A DNA stretch of 64,000 nucleotides. Source: Alisma plantago-aquatica (Eukaryota; Streptophyta; Magnoliopsida; Alismatales; Alismataceae). Shown in pieces: positions 30,610 to 41,886 of this stretch. Made by a program: the position numbers and the translations under genes. The stretch is taken from contig OY856410.1 of assembly GCA_963693085.1 (NCBI GenBank), positions 561,089,906 to 561,153,905 on the forward strand, read 5' to 3'. Position 1 is the first letter of the stretch. Every line of letters begins with the position of its first letter. The notes under the pieces are model-generated. The model saw only the letters and a list, made by a program, of their open reading frames with translations, searched no databases and was not told the DNA's origin.

Positions 30610-31150
30610 CACTCATTAGGGTTAGGATTTCCCAAATTCATGTTAATTAGGGATAATCATCCCATTACCCAAAATTAGGGTTATGGTTTATCATCATATT
30701 ACCCAAAATTTGGGTTTCACACACTATAATCCAAAATTAGGATTTCACATACCTTCACCCTATATTAGGGTAGGATTGCATATAGCATTACATAACATCA
30801 CCCTAGATTAGAGTTTCACATCACATCTCTGTATTCGGGTTTCACATGACATCACCCTTGATTAGGGTTTCACATGACATCACCCTTGATTAGGGTTTCA
30901 CATCACGTCACTATCTTGAATTAAGGTTCCTTATAACTTTTCCCCAGATTAGGGTTCCATGTAACTTTACCCAAATTTAGGGTTTCATGAAGCATCCTCT
31001 TAAATTAGGGTTTTTCATTATATTACCATGAATTGATATTTCTCATATCATTACTCTAGAATAGGGTTACATCATTACCCTATATTAGGGTTACACCTAG
31101 CATTGGCATAAATTAGGGTTATGGCTCATCAACCTTCTCAATTAGGGTTT
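30610..31150. repeat. Cluster of telobox-like motifs in the ~5 kb LTR
   Basis: About 15 occurrences of TTAGGGTTT/TTAGGGTTA or one-base variants in 540 bases, spaced mostly 28-50 bases, often within a longer unit ATTAGGGTTTCACATCACAT. The complement AAACCCTAA is the plant telobox. Three more copies lie at 31860-32105. Confidence 0.75.
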
Positions 31151-31499
31151 CATGATCTCTTTATCAAGGATCATACCCTAACTACATAATTTACTCATGT
31201 TGAAAGTGTTGAGGCTTAACCACTACATGATTTGCATACATGTATGGATTTCTCTCTCTCTCTCATCCTCTCTAGGATGTTAATTACTTCAAACTCAATT
31301 AGATTAGGTCAACCCTTCATTCAAGTGCATACATTTAGGGTTAACATAGTATATTGAGGCATTTCTTCCATAAGCATCAAAAGTTAACCTCTCTAAGGAT
31401 ACTAGTCACCCTAGTACCTTAAAGGTACAACCATTGTAATCATCTTTGATAAACATCATTAACAATCATAGGTTTTAAAAGTACTTATATGGTTTGAGT

Positions 31500-32330
31500 C
31501 AATTAGACCTTCAAACGGTCTTGAGGTACTAGACCTTCAAATGGTCTTGAAATATTTTGACCTTTAAAGGGTCTTGGTCTATACCTTCAATCAGTCTTAA
31601 GACCGTTAGACCATCAAACGGTCTTGATATCACAATCCCTAAATGGTTTGAGACCATTTGAATTAAATATTATTAACCCCAAACAATTTGAAACCGAATG
31701 AGCAACTCATTATTGAAACTGATTGAACATCAAACAGTTTGAGACTGTTTGCTTTCCAAATAGTCTGAAGACCATTTGATCTCAAATGGTCTCAAGACCG
31801 TTTGGTCCAAACCACCTTGAAACCGAAAGGGTCATCTAGGGTTTCCTTCAATCAATCAATCAATTTTAGGGTTTGTACTCATTGATCCATCCAATATTGG
31901 GACCATTGAAAGTACATCAACTACAACCCTTGGATCTCCATCCATCCATGACTCCACTTGACCTCAAACAGTCTTGAGACCATTTGACCTCAAATGGTCT
32001 TGAGACCATATGCCCTCAAATGGTCTTGAGACCGTTTGAGCCATTCAAAATTGAAATTGACTCAATCAATTTAGGGTTTCAACCAAATCAATACAATTAG
32101 GGTTTGTAATCAATGGATCACCCATTCTTGAATCCATTATAATTAAATCAATTTGAGCCATTGTATCTTCATCATCCACATAATAAATTGACCCCAAATG
32201 GTCTTGAGACCGTTCAACCTCAAACGGTCTTGAGACTGTTTGCCATCAAACGGTCTTGAGACTGTTTGATCACCAAACGATCTTGAGACTGTTTGGTCAT
32301 CAAAATTGCAAACCGTTTACTCAAGATGTT
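31500..32330. repeat. AAACGGTCTTGAGACCGTTTG palindromes in the ~5 kb LTR
   Basis: About 15 degenerate copies of CAAACGGTCTTGAGACCGTT and half-units, most densely at 31500-31640, 31720-31810, 31965-32040 and 32195-32300. The unit equals the one in Athila-2 (12358-12466, 13006-13175, 20573-21175), although the rest of the two elements is unrelated. Confidence 0.85.
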
Positions 32331-33714
32331 AATTGAGGTGTGTGCTAATATGACATCATCATATTAAAGCTACAAAACTTTGAAATTTTATGTGATTCTT
32401 ATGGTGATTTCAACAATTAATCAAAAGGAAAATCGTGAATGAAAAAGGAATCAACACATGATGAAGAAATGGAATCAATAATGATATTTAAGGGTTCAAG
32501 TTATATAAACCACCTTCAAAGTTGAATCTAAGCTTCATGCTTCACGTCCTTAATGGTGAATGAAGCTTTCTCAACTTTCCAAGGTCCGTTCTCAAGTCTT
32601 TGAGTGAAAAGATTGGCTAAAGGTGAAGATTGAATGGAGAAAGGAAGAAAAAAAGCATTGAATTTCAATTTCCACAGTGCAATCAAGGTTGAAGATGACT
32701 ATGGAGCTTACCTACAGGTTGAGATACGTCCTCCTATTTCTCCTAAGTTTCCTTGTGCATGGCCAAATCAAGGAAAGAAAGAATAGTCGAAAAAGAGTCT
32801 TTCATGTGGGTGAAAAAATGGGATATATGTAAGGAAATTTCAAGAGAGAGAAAGCAATAAAAAATTCCTTCAACCCCCAACATTGGTGTCACTTATCCCC
32901 CTCAATTCCTTGCATAAGAATCCATCATACTCTCCTTCAAAAAATTCTTCTTTATCCATGAATTAAATAAAACAAATTAAGCACATTAATCAATATAATA
33001 ATAATATCCAAAAATGAGTGGATATTACTTTTTCTTTAACTAATGTGAGTGGGCTCTCCACTCTCTTTAGATATTTTGTTGCCTTTGCAAGGAAAAAGGA
33101 CGTAAACACTTATAAAAATTCAACCATCACACTTTTGGTTGAAGGGCACTTCCATTAATATATTTATTTTTGCATTAAATTGAATTAGGGTTTCAATTAT
33201 GCTTAAATCTTGATTATTTTAATGTCAATATTCTCTCTCCTCCAAAGAGATTCAAATGAGACTCCCCTCTTATTTTCTTGTCTCTAAATGATACCAAGAA
33301 ACATTAGGGACTCTCTAGAAGTGGTATGTTTCATATTGAACCCTAGGTTTTGGGTAAATTGCACATTACACCAAAACTAGGTTTTAATGCACAAACATTG
33401 CTTAACAAGCTCTTTCTTGGTGCTCAGGCTACCACAAGCCATACCTCTGCATAATTCTCATTCTTATGATGCTTCAACACTTGAGGAACATTTATCATGT
33501 AACATTTGCACGTTAACACCTCAACTTGGGTAATTTGCACTTTAGTCCAAATAGGAAAAACATGGTTTTCAACATTATTCAAAAAGGACTAAAATTGAAA
33601 CATAAGTTCCTCATGAGCCTTAATTACTTTTCAAAAGATAAGAGCAAGCATATAATTATCTTTCTTAATCAAGACATCTAGGGTTAAAGCATAACCCAGG
33701 TCAGGGATGTTACA

Positions 33715-35295
33715 CTTGGTGTGTCAAACATACTTCAAAGAGTGTGTTTCCCACACCTTCACATAGTGTGTCAGTCTAGGTGTGTCACCCATCACACTTT
33801 TGTCAGGCAGGATGTGTGTTGGGTTGCTTGGGTTAGAGTATATCAGGTTTCCCTATTGGCTTTATAACTTCATTCTCTTTCAAGATACTATCCTACCCTT
33901 ATTATGAGCTTTAGGTGACATGATAAATAACTAAAGGAACAATAGTCCTTCACATGTAACAAACTAGTAATAGTTTAGGCACTCATGTGTATCAGTTTCT
34001 ACTTCACATAACCCATATCGGGTTAGGGTTTCTCAAAATAATATCAGTTTGTGAACATGAGATTCCATCATCTTCAAGGTTCAACCCTTCATCCATTGAC
34101 ACTTTAGTTCATGGACAACAAACCCATATATCCAATAGATCTCAAAAAATCATCATTCAAGCAAGGAAAGTCAAAATTGAAAAGGAATCATCAAGTATTG
34201 TATGATTGAAGGTGAATAATAATAGAGTTGAGTTCAAATTATATAACCCGCCTTAAGATCACCACTAGAGCTTAAAGATTCAAAGATCCACGTTCCCAAG
34301 GTTGAATATGACTTATCAAAAGACTAAGAATTGATCACAACACTTCTATATGAAAGAAGATACCATGGTTAGGAACTTGGTGAAGAAGAAAAGAAAGGAA
34401 GGAACCATCACTTGAGAAGCATAGTCCACCCAAGGTTGAAGATGACCATGGCTTCACCTTAGGCAAGATGCTTGAGATCCTTCCTATTGCTCAAGATTCT
34501 ATAGTATTCCACCAAAAAAATGATGATCTAAGAGTTGAAAGGTTCACTTGTAGGTGAAAAGAGAGGCTTATATAGTTGAGGTTTAAGGGAGAGAGTGTTT
34601 GTTAAATGTCATCACCATGTGCACTTAGATGACATGTGTCCATGCATGGTGGCTTCATGCATATATAATTATCTCATCATGCAAACTCATGAGTGTAATC
34701 CAAAGATAACATATCGGCCATTGGGTATCTTGCTTGATAAGATATCACAACCCAATATCACTTTATGTACAAACTGATACAACTTTTGCAAGGAACATCT
34801 AAACTGATAGGGTTCACTTACTTGAGGTGCTTAGCCCAACATGAGTACTTTCAAAAAGATTATTAACCAATATAGGACCTCCTCTATGGCATCCAAGCCG
34901 ATAGCAAATCCCATATACACTTCATAACTTGACACAACCCCATCTAGGGTTCAAGATACTCCTCATTCTTTGGTTCTTTCATTGCCAAAAGTGTTATCAC
35001 TCAACCAAGACTCAATCAAGGTGCCCCTTCCTTTCTCTCTCCTCAAGATGATACTAAGAGAGATAAGGGACACTCTATAGGTGCTAAATTGTACATAAAC
35101 CCCATATTTTGGGAAAATTGCAATTTGCACCAAAACGATCATATAAAGCACAAACAATTTGCAAACAAGATCAAACATAAAATTAAACTCTACTTAAGTA
35201 TTAATTACTTTTCAAAGGATTAAGACAAGGTTCTAAGAAAATTACTTAGGAAAAGCTTCTAGGGTTATCCCAAAACCCAGGTCAGGGGTGTTACA
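33715..35295 (-). mobile_element. Older chromovirus-like LTR, 5' part
   Basis: On the minus strand it starts TGTAACACCCCTGACCTGGG at 35295 and is homologous to the younger LTR start at 33714 (shared TGACCTGGGTT, TAATTACTTTTCAAA and later blocks). A TATA-like CTATATAAGCC lies near 34570. It is interrupted at 33714 by the younger copy. It begins exactly where the old non-autonomous element resumes (35296, candidate target duplication ACATC at 35296-35300, other copy outside the window). Confidence 0.65.
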
Positions 35296-37362
35296 ACATC
35301 TATCATTGTACTCCTTTGAATTTAGTAAATCTTTTGCAAAATCTATTACAAATTGCCATGTCTGAAAGTATCATTTCACCTAGGACCACTAATAACATCA
35401 CTCCTTAGAATAGTGGGAAAATCATAATGAATCGATCTGAACCTAGCATAATTTTCCCCAAATTTTAAACAAATGGATTATCTTGTTATAAAACTTGCAT
35501 CATGTGATTTATAGGAATATTCTTACTTGATCAATGACACTCTTTTAAAAAACAATATGAAAAAAAGTTAAAATTATAAGAACAAGAACATATCTTCCTT
35601 CCCACTATTTTTCCCCTAAAAGCCAGAAGCAAAGAATCTCCAACGGAAAAAAATCAAGTCCAGGGTAACATGCTTTCCAAAATGAAATTCCATACCGTAC
35701 AAAAGGTCATACCATCAAAATGTGTCATAAGTGCACATGAAAAAAATGTGACCAATGTTGCCACAACTCCACAAAGTCAAATCCCAAGTCGAACAGAGGA
35801 GGGATCAAAAAAATTTATCACTTATTTTTTTCACACCCCTCCTTCATCATGTTCTTGTGTAACAACTTACAAAAAAAATAAAAATTGGGAGTGTCAAAGA
35901 GCCAATAAGAGGAAGCCTATTTTTCTACAAATTCTCATTTTATAAGCTAGATGTGATATTTTTTTGATAGGGAACATAGATCTTTATGCTATGTGGTTCT
36001 AGGAGATTGGGTCACTTGGCCTAAATTTGGAAGTAAGTACTATAGTGATGTAACAAAGGTGATGACGACATTTTGGGAGTATGAATTGGAAATTATCTAT
36101 AATTTAATTTGCTCGGGATGAGCAAAGATTCAAGTCCAGGGTATTTTGATGAATGCATATCCATCTATCATTTTATAATTTAATTTGTTCAGGATGAGCA
36201 AAGATTCAAGTTCAGGGTATTATGATGAATGCATATTCATCTATCTTTTTGCATACAAATATTTTATCTATTTTTTAGAAATTTCTGGACGAAAATTGCA
36301 GTTTACACACTTCTTGGTTTACTTGTGTAAATACTTACCTAAGTTTTAATTTTGTAGGTATTTTCTACAAAGTTGATTCTAACCCATTGAGTCAGCAAGA
36401 CGACCGTCTCACTAAGCCCTGATGGTCAACTCGCTCCCTGAGACCCCATGTTTCAGATCCAAATGGCCACCTTGGCCTCGGCTCAACCATCCTACTCTAC
36501 ACGCCAGACATGCATCTCGATTCAATGAGATGGTCATCTCAATGGCCCAAACGAGCATTCGAGTGAGCCCAGACTGCTAGGCCACTTGACCTAAAATCAA
36601 TTTAGATCAGAAAGTCTGTCGCCACTTGATTAGGGTTCCTATCTTTTGATTACACACACGATGGTGTGAGACGAGCACCCTATTTCACCCAAATGACCAT
36701 TTCGATGTTATACTTCAAAATCAAGAAATGAAAGCAAGGGTGTCGCCACTTCACTCGACTATGGTTCAGTTGCTGCTCCCATGTCATGCCACATAATAAC
36801 CAAGATGGGCATCCCAGATTAGCCAGACAGCCCTCTCGAGCATTACTTTGAGCCCAAGATTGCATCCAAATGGTGCTTCTAGCACCCATTTTAGGGTTTC
36901 AAACTAAAATTTCTAGACCCAAGCCATATCACTGCCATAAGATAGTCTCACCTAGTGAGATGACCATTTTGTAGTGTGCAAGCATCAGACTTCAATACCC
37001 AATGTTCCCATGTTCTCTACCCCCTTTTAGGATTTTACACCCCTCCTTCCCCTATAAAAGGAGGGTGGACTTTACTTAGAAAAGGGTCCCAATTTTGTAC
37101 TGGAATTTTTAGTTGAAACTCTATCAAATTCAATTCTAGTGTAATCTTTCCATTCAAGCAATAAAGTTCATTCTTTTCTTCTTCATCTGGATTTCTTTTA
37201 TTCTCATTCTTCTCTTGTTCTTTCTCTTGGAGCGGGAGATAAAGACATAAAGCCATTTAATTTTCACCACTTTGTTCTCTTCAAAGATTATGGATTTGTA
37301 GTCTATGGCTTCATATCTTTTTCTCCTTGTTTCTCCCTTCCTTGCTATGACGAGCGAGTAGT
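35296..37362 (+). mobile_element. Old non-autonomous Tat/Athila-type element: 3' internal part and start of 3' LTR
   Basis: The internal part (35296-36146) aligns loosely with the 3' non-coding region of the young element (GTCGAACAGAGGAGGGATC vs GTCGAATAGAGGAGAGACT). The LTR starts TGATGAATGCAT at 36147, repeated at 36223 by a 76-base duplication, and has a TATA box at 37052-37059. It is interrupted at 37362 by the young relative, whose duplication GTAGT lies at 37358-37362; the LTR continues at 43696. Confidence 0.75.
36098..36250 (+). repeat. 76-base tandem duplication across the PPT-LTR junction
   Basis: Two copies (from 36098 and 36174) of a block holding TTTGCTCGGGATGAGCAAAG, a degenerate polypurine tract (AAGTCCAGGGTA) and the LTR start TGATGAATGCAT. 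The second copy differs at several bases. Confidence 0.88.
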
Positions 37363-39170
37363 TGATGAATGCATATTCATCTCTCATTTTTGCTTCATTT
37401 AGAATAATTAATTAAGACTTTTTTATTAATTTTAGATAATTCAAAAATAAATAGCACTTTCATCTTCTTGATATAATTTTTCTGAATTCTTATGATATTT
37501 TTCTTAATTTTCAGGAATTATCTCAGTAATTAAATTGAGAAAATAAAAGATGAAGATATGAGGCTTTTTAAATATTCCCGCAGTGCCTGAGATACTTGTC
37601 ACCAAAATAGCCATATTGTTTGCGTCTAAAGGTGGAATTTTAAGATAAAGTATGGAATGAAATGAGAATTTTATTGGCTACAAAAAATACATATTTTGCA
37701 GCAATTTTGGTATTTATTTGTCTACAAAATTAACCAGTTAAAGTAGCATTACGTTTTCCCGCAGACTCTGATTTCAGTATATACCTTTCACCAAAATTGG
37801 TATAACTCCCACATCCTAAGGCGGAATTTATTTTTCAAGTATGCGTTGGAAAGATAGTTCAATTATCTAAAGGAAATATATATTTTCGGACTGATTAATA
37901 ATTTTTGAATAGCCCAAAAATACGCTCAAAACCTCTGTTGCGAGAAATTAATGCAAAGGGAATGTGAAACAATCAATTGTTTCCTCTATTGATTAGATCT
38001 AGAAAGTTAGCAGCTGCCGGAAGCCATTTTTTTGCCCTAAACCTAATGTATACCCCCTCCTTCTCCTATAAAAGGAGGGGCACTACCTCCTCTTTAGGCA
38101 TCTTGGATTTCTCTTTGTATGGGGATTCTGAAGCATTTATTCTTGTAATCATCTTCTCATTCTGCAATAAAGTAGATTTTATTTCAAGCATTGTTCTTTC
38201 ATACTTGGTTCTTGTCTCTTCATTCCGCTTTAGTCTTAATCTTCTTTTATCCGTTCTTTAATTCCGGAGCAAGGAACTAAGAACTAAGCCATTTTATTAT
38301 CTATAGCATAAGGATTAACCTCCTGATTTTGGGCTAGACTATGCCTTCAATACTTTCCTCCTCCGTTTCCCCCTTCTCTATGAGTGAGTAGTTTTCTATC
38401 GTGGCAAGGGGAATAATCCCTTAGCCATGGATTTATCAAGTTTTCCTTAAAAATGATTCTAGATGGCTTTTGGGTTTGATAACTAATTGATCTATCAAAG
38501 TAATTAATTGATTTGATCAAAAGTTAATCTGGATGGATATGACCGTGGAAGTTCGGATTTAGAATAACAAACCCAATTGCATAGGAGTTTTGAAATGACT
38601 GTGGATCTTCTTCTTTTAGGACGATGAACTAAGAAACGTGAGCACCAGGACCAATGGGTTCAGGTGTAGTCCCTCTTTAGTGGATTTTAATTAATTCACT
38701 TGCCTTCATCGAATCTGTCATTTTTAAGGATTAGTTTGTTTTTGCCTAGACTAAGGTGGTGAAAACCCCTAAAGCCTCGATTCTCATTTCTTGATCTAAT
38801 CACCGCTTGTTTTTTCTTTCTTTGTAGTCTTTTCATTCATAATATATTTTCTTGTGCTAACAACAATCTTAATTTTCCTTGTGACAAGGCAAATTTACAT
38901 TCTTATTAATCGCATTTTCTCTCTTGCATTTCCTTCCTTAGTGTTAATCATCAACCCCTAAAACTCGACTTTTACTTTCTGTTCCAAATCTAAAAAATAC
39001 CAAAATAAAGAAAAAGTTATTCAAAACAATTGGGATAAAAAGAAACAATCTTAAAAAGTTGTCATGTGGGATCGACCCTTTCTATACTAGCCTTAATCAG
39101 AAAGTTGAAAAAGGATTAAACTCTAGGATAATTATCTTAGTGATTGTAAGTGTTAAGTGACACATTAACA
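37363..39170 (+). repeat. 5' LTR of the young non-autonomous element
   Basis: 1808 bases. TATA box TATAAAA at 38067-38073, set in an inverted repeat CCCTCCTT...AAGGAGGGG. Likely poly(A) signal AATAAA about 100 bases further (near 38166). Confidence 0.92.
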
Positions 39171-39173
39171 ATT

Positions 39174-39191
39174 TGGCGTCGTTGCCGGGGA
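39174..39191 (+). other. Primer binding site of the young non-autonomous element
   Basis: TGGCGTCGTTGCCGGGGA, three bases after the LTR end; same tRNA-Asp-type site as in the Athila elements with one change. Confidence 0.88.
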
Positions 39192-39418
39192 CAACGGAAT
39201 GTTTTCTCGAACCCCCAAAAATCTTTTGAAAAACTTTTTTTTTATTTTTTTATGCCTTCCGAGTAACATTCCGGAAGTGCTACTCCTCTTTCTACCGAGT
39301 TTCCATTCCGGCAGTCTTTTTTTCTACACACGATTAACTGCTTCATTTGTGTATGGGACACTCGCCGAACGCCAATTACGCGGCCTGATTTTTTAATCTG
39401 GAACCAGAGAGGCTAAGG

Positions 39419-40537
39419 ATGATTTTAATAGATGATGATGACGATGATTATATCATCTTCAATCAAGTAGAACCAACTCCAATACCTAAAGCTCCACCAA
39501 TCACTTCCATTGTGGATGTTAATCTAGTTGATTCTAATGGACAATCTACTTCATTAGAACCCTTTCTCTATAATGAACCGCCACCCTTAGAAGAAGTCCA
39601 ATGTGATATAGTTGAGATTCCACACAACCTTGATCAGGAGATGGATAGGTGTTTTAAAGAAATTCAGGATGCCGTAAATGAAGAACTTTGTTTAGCTAGG
39701 GCCGCAGCTATATGGGGCCCTAACTATCCATATAAGTAAGAAAATGAGTGGATGGAGGCCTATGTTGATAAATTCATGAATCAAGAATCTTTTAACAAAA
39801 AGGTTAAAGACTGGTGGGCTCAAAGAACATCCCAACAACCTAAGACTCCACCCCCCTTCTCGGTTGTAGGCCCATATTTGGATGTTTGCAATAATCATCC
39901 CATCTTGGTTGAGCCTATTGTGACCAATGTACCATCACCTCCCCAACATGCACTAATGGATTCTTTCGAAAGGCTTCATCATCAAGAGCACTATGAACTC
40001 ACTCAACCACCTCTTTTTCCACATCTGGTTGAACCTGATGAGGTGATTCTACCACTGTAAGAACCTTACATTACACCGTTATATTGTGAGGTGATCCCTT
40101 CTGAGCCCATTGAGTTGGGCACATGTCCTATAAAGGAATCAGATCTCCCCTTCAGCATGGTAAAGGATCCAATTGATTCCATAGACATCCATGTTGATGA
40201 GATCTTTTATGAAGAAGAGATGGAGAACTCCCTAATAGAGATGGAACAACCTAGATTGATCATTTTTGATAATTATGACGACAATTATGCCATTTGTGAG
40301 TCTTCCACACTAAATCCACTGGCTTCCATTTATGGGGTAAAGGATCCAGACGCACCTTGTTGCATAATCCACCAAGAAGACATACATCCCCATATGATTG
40401 TTTACTCGGCTAACAAACCAGTTCTTCTTATACAGGCACCCTCTTCACTACATGTAGATCCAGGCGGCAAAAAGATACTCGAGCCAGATTCTCCGTCCGA
40501 TCTTCCACATCCGACACTACATTTGTTACCCAACTAG
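39419..40537 (+). pseudogene. Unknown ORF of the non-autonomous element (~372 codons, two stops)
   Basis: One frame stays open from Met at 39419 to TAG at 40537 except for two TAA codons (39737-39739 and 40058-40060). The predicted protein is acidic: an Asp run at the start (IDDDDDDY), Pro-rich stretches, KVKDWWAQRTSQQPKTPPPF, and later many Asp/Glu clusters. It shows no capsid, zinc knuckle, protease or RT motif, and I do not recognise it. It occupies the gag position. A related decayed element in the window lacks this part, so conservation cannot be judged here. Confidence 0.55.
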
Positions 40538-40821
40538 CACCTACCAATCCCCCCCCCAATCCACATTCATGTCCAACACTACTTTCACTGTTGAAGGAAG
40601 ATATGTGGATCCTACTCGAAGGACTATGAGGTGATACACAACATCGTTCAGAAAACCTTTTTAGGCTTTCGTGACTACCCATCCATTGGATGTACCATGA
40701 AGCTCCTCTATTCAAAACTCCAACAATCATCGACATTCCCTTCAGATGGACATATTTTGAGCTACCAGGACCTCCTGGTGAACCCAACAAATTTCTTCCC
40801 TCCATCTCGGGTTTGGGTTTT

Positions 40822-40852
40822 GCTTCGGATGAGTAAAAATCTAAGTCTGGGG
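40822..40852 (+). other. Internal copy of the polypurine-tract module
   Basis: GCTTCGGATGAGTAAAAATC followed by TAAGTCTGGGGT, matching the true tract at 41851-41882 over about 31 bases but lying 1.0 kb upstream. A shorter TAAGTTTGGGGT copy lies at 41379-41391. Confidence 0.65.
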
Positions 40853-41850
40853 TGGAGGTGGGTGGTATGATTCTATTCCACCCCCTTATCTTTTTATTCT
40901 TGTATTATTTCCACTTTTTTTGGTTTTGCATATAGTTGATTTGTTCATGGCCATTATCTAGTCGGCCATATTTTTATTTCTTTTGTTGCAAAATGGCCCA
41001 TATCTAGTCGGACTTGATATGATCATTTGTCAAAATACTTCCCTTAATGATGTAACTGCCTTGCAACTAAAATTTTGAAACATTCATGACTAGAAATCCT
41101 CCTGTCACTTAGGACCTCAAATAATAATCACTCCTTTGAAAAGATGGCAAGCCATAGAGGACTGATAGGATTCAAGAGCAATGCTTTCTTATCATGTACA
41201 ACTTGTATAAATTTTCTTGATTTTTCGCATGATTCGGTAATAGTTGAACCAATGTATGGTAATCTAAAAAAAGATGGAAAAAAAGTTGCACAAGAACAAC
41301 CTCTTCTATTCTTCTTCCACCACTTCCAAATCTTTCCATTCGTCAAAAAGAAAAAAAAGCCAATAATGCCCAAAAGGCTAAGTTTGGGGTGGCACCCCTT
41401 CCCCCACTTCCGCTTCTTCCATACCCACGTAATTGGGTGTATCACCAAAAATCAAAGAAAAAAAATGGTCAATGTAATTGCATGTCCACTAAATAAAAAG
41501 GTCTCGAGTCGAATAGAGGAGAGACTGTCCTTCTTCCATACCTCCTTCACTCCAATTTTCTACCCAGGGGAAAACTACAAAAACCCCAACCATCCAAATC
41601 AACCATGTTCTTGTGTAAAACTTAAAAAAAAATTGGAGTACCAAATGCAAACGTGAAATGAAAATCTATTTTATTGCAGGTCTTGAATAAATGCAAGTTT
41701 GTGAAGTAGGAAATATAAAAGTCACTTTTTGTGAATTCAGGAAGTCAGGGTCGCTTGGCCATATTTTGGTAGAAGGAATCAATTGATTGTTAGGAGAGTG
41801 AGGATGATAGGTCGAGAGTATGTCTTGAAAGTATTTCTTGATTTTAATGT

Positions 41851-41882
41851 TGCTCGTGATGAGCAAATTTTAAGTTTGGGGT
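41851..41882 (+). other. Polypurine tract of the young non-autonomous element
   Basis: GATGAGCAAATTTTAAG followed by TTTGGGGT, ending a few bases before the 3' LTR start at 41887. Primes plus-strand DNA synthesis in this type of element. Confidence 0.8.
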
Positions 41883-41886
41883 ATTT

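Larger units (their letters stand above)
21795..33714 (-). mobile_element. Chromovirus-like solo LTR of ~5.0 kb, split by a CACTA transposon
   Basis: Plus-strand ends are TGTGACG...GATGTTACA, so on the minus strand it starts TGTAACATCCC. It is flanked by the 5-base duplication CTTGG (21790-21794 and 33715-33719). Without the CACTA element and its duplicated TAC it is about 5.0 kb (21795-22012 plus 28934-33714). No gag-pol frame, primer site or second LTR is visible inside, so a solo LTR is the simplest reading. Starts of the TGTAACA(C/T)CCC type are common in plant Tekay/Del/Reina chromoviruses; that lineage name is an inference. It is homologous to the older LTR at 33720-35295. Confidence 0.75.

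Noticed and set aside
33421..33714. A 294-base element flanked by CTTGG (33416-33420 and 33715-33719)
   Set aside because: The copy of CTTGG at 21790-21794 pairs with an LTR start and explains the whole ~5 kb LTR; the inner CTTGG is probably chance, though a small insertion there is visible relative to the older LTR.
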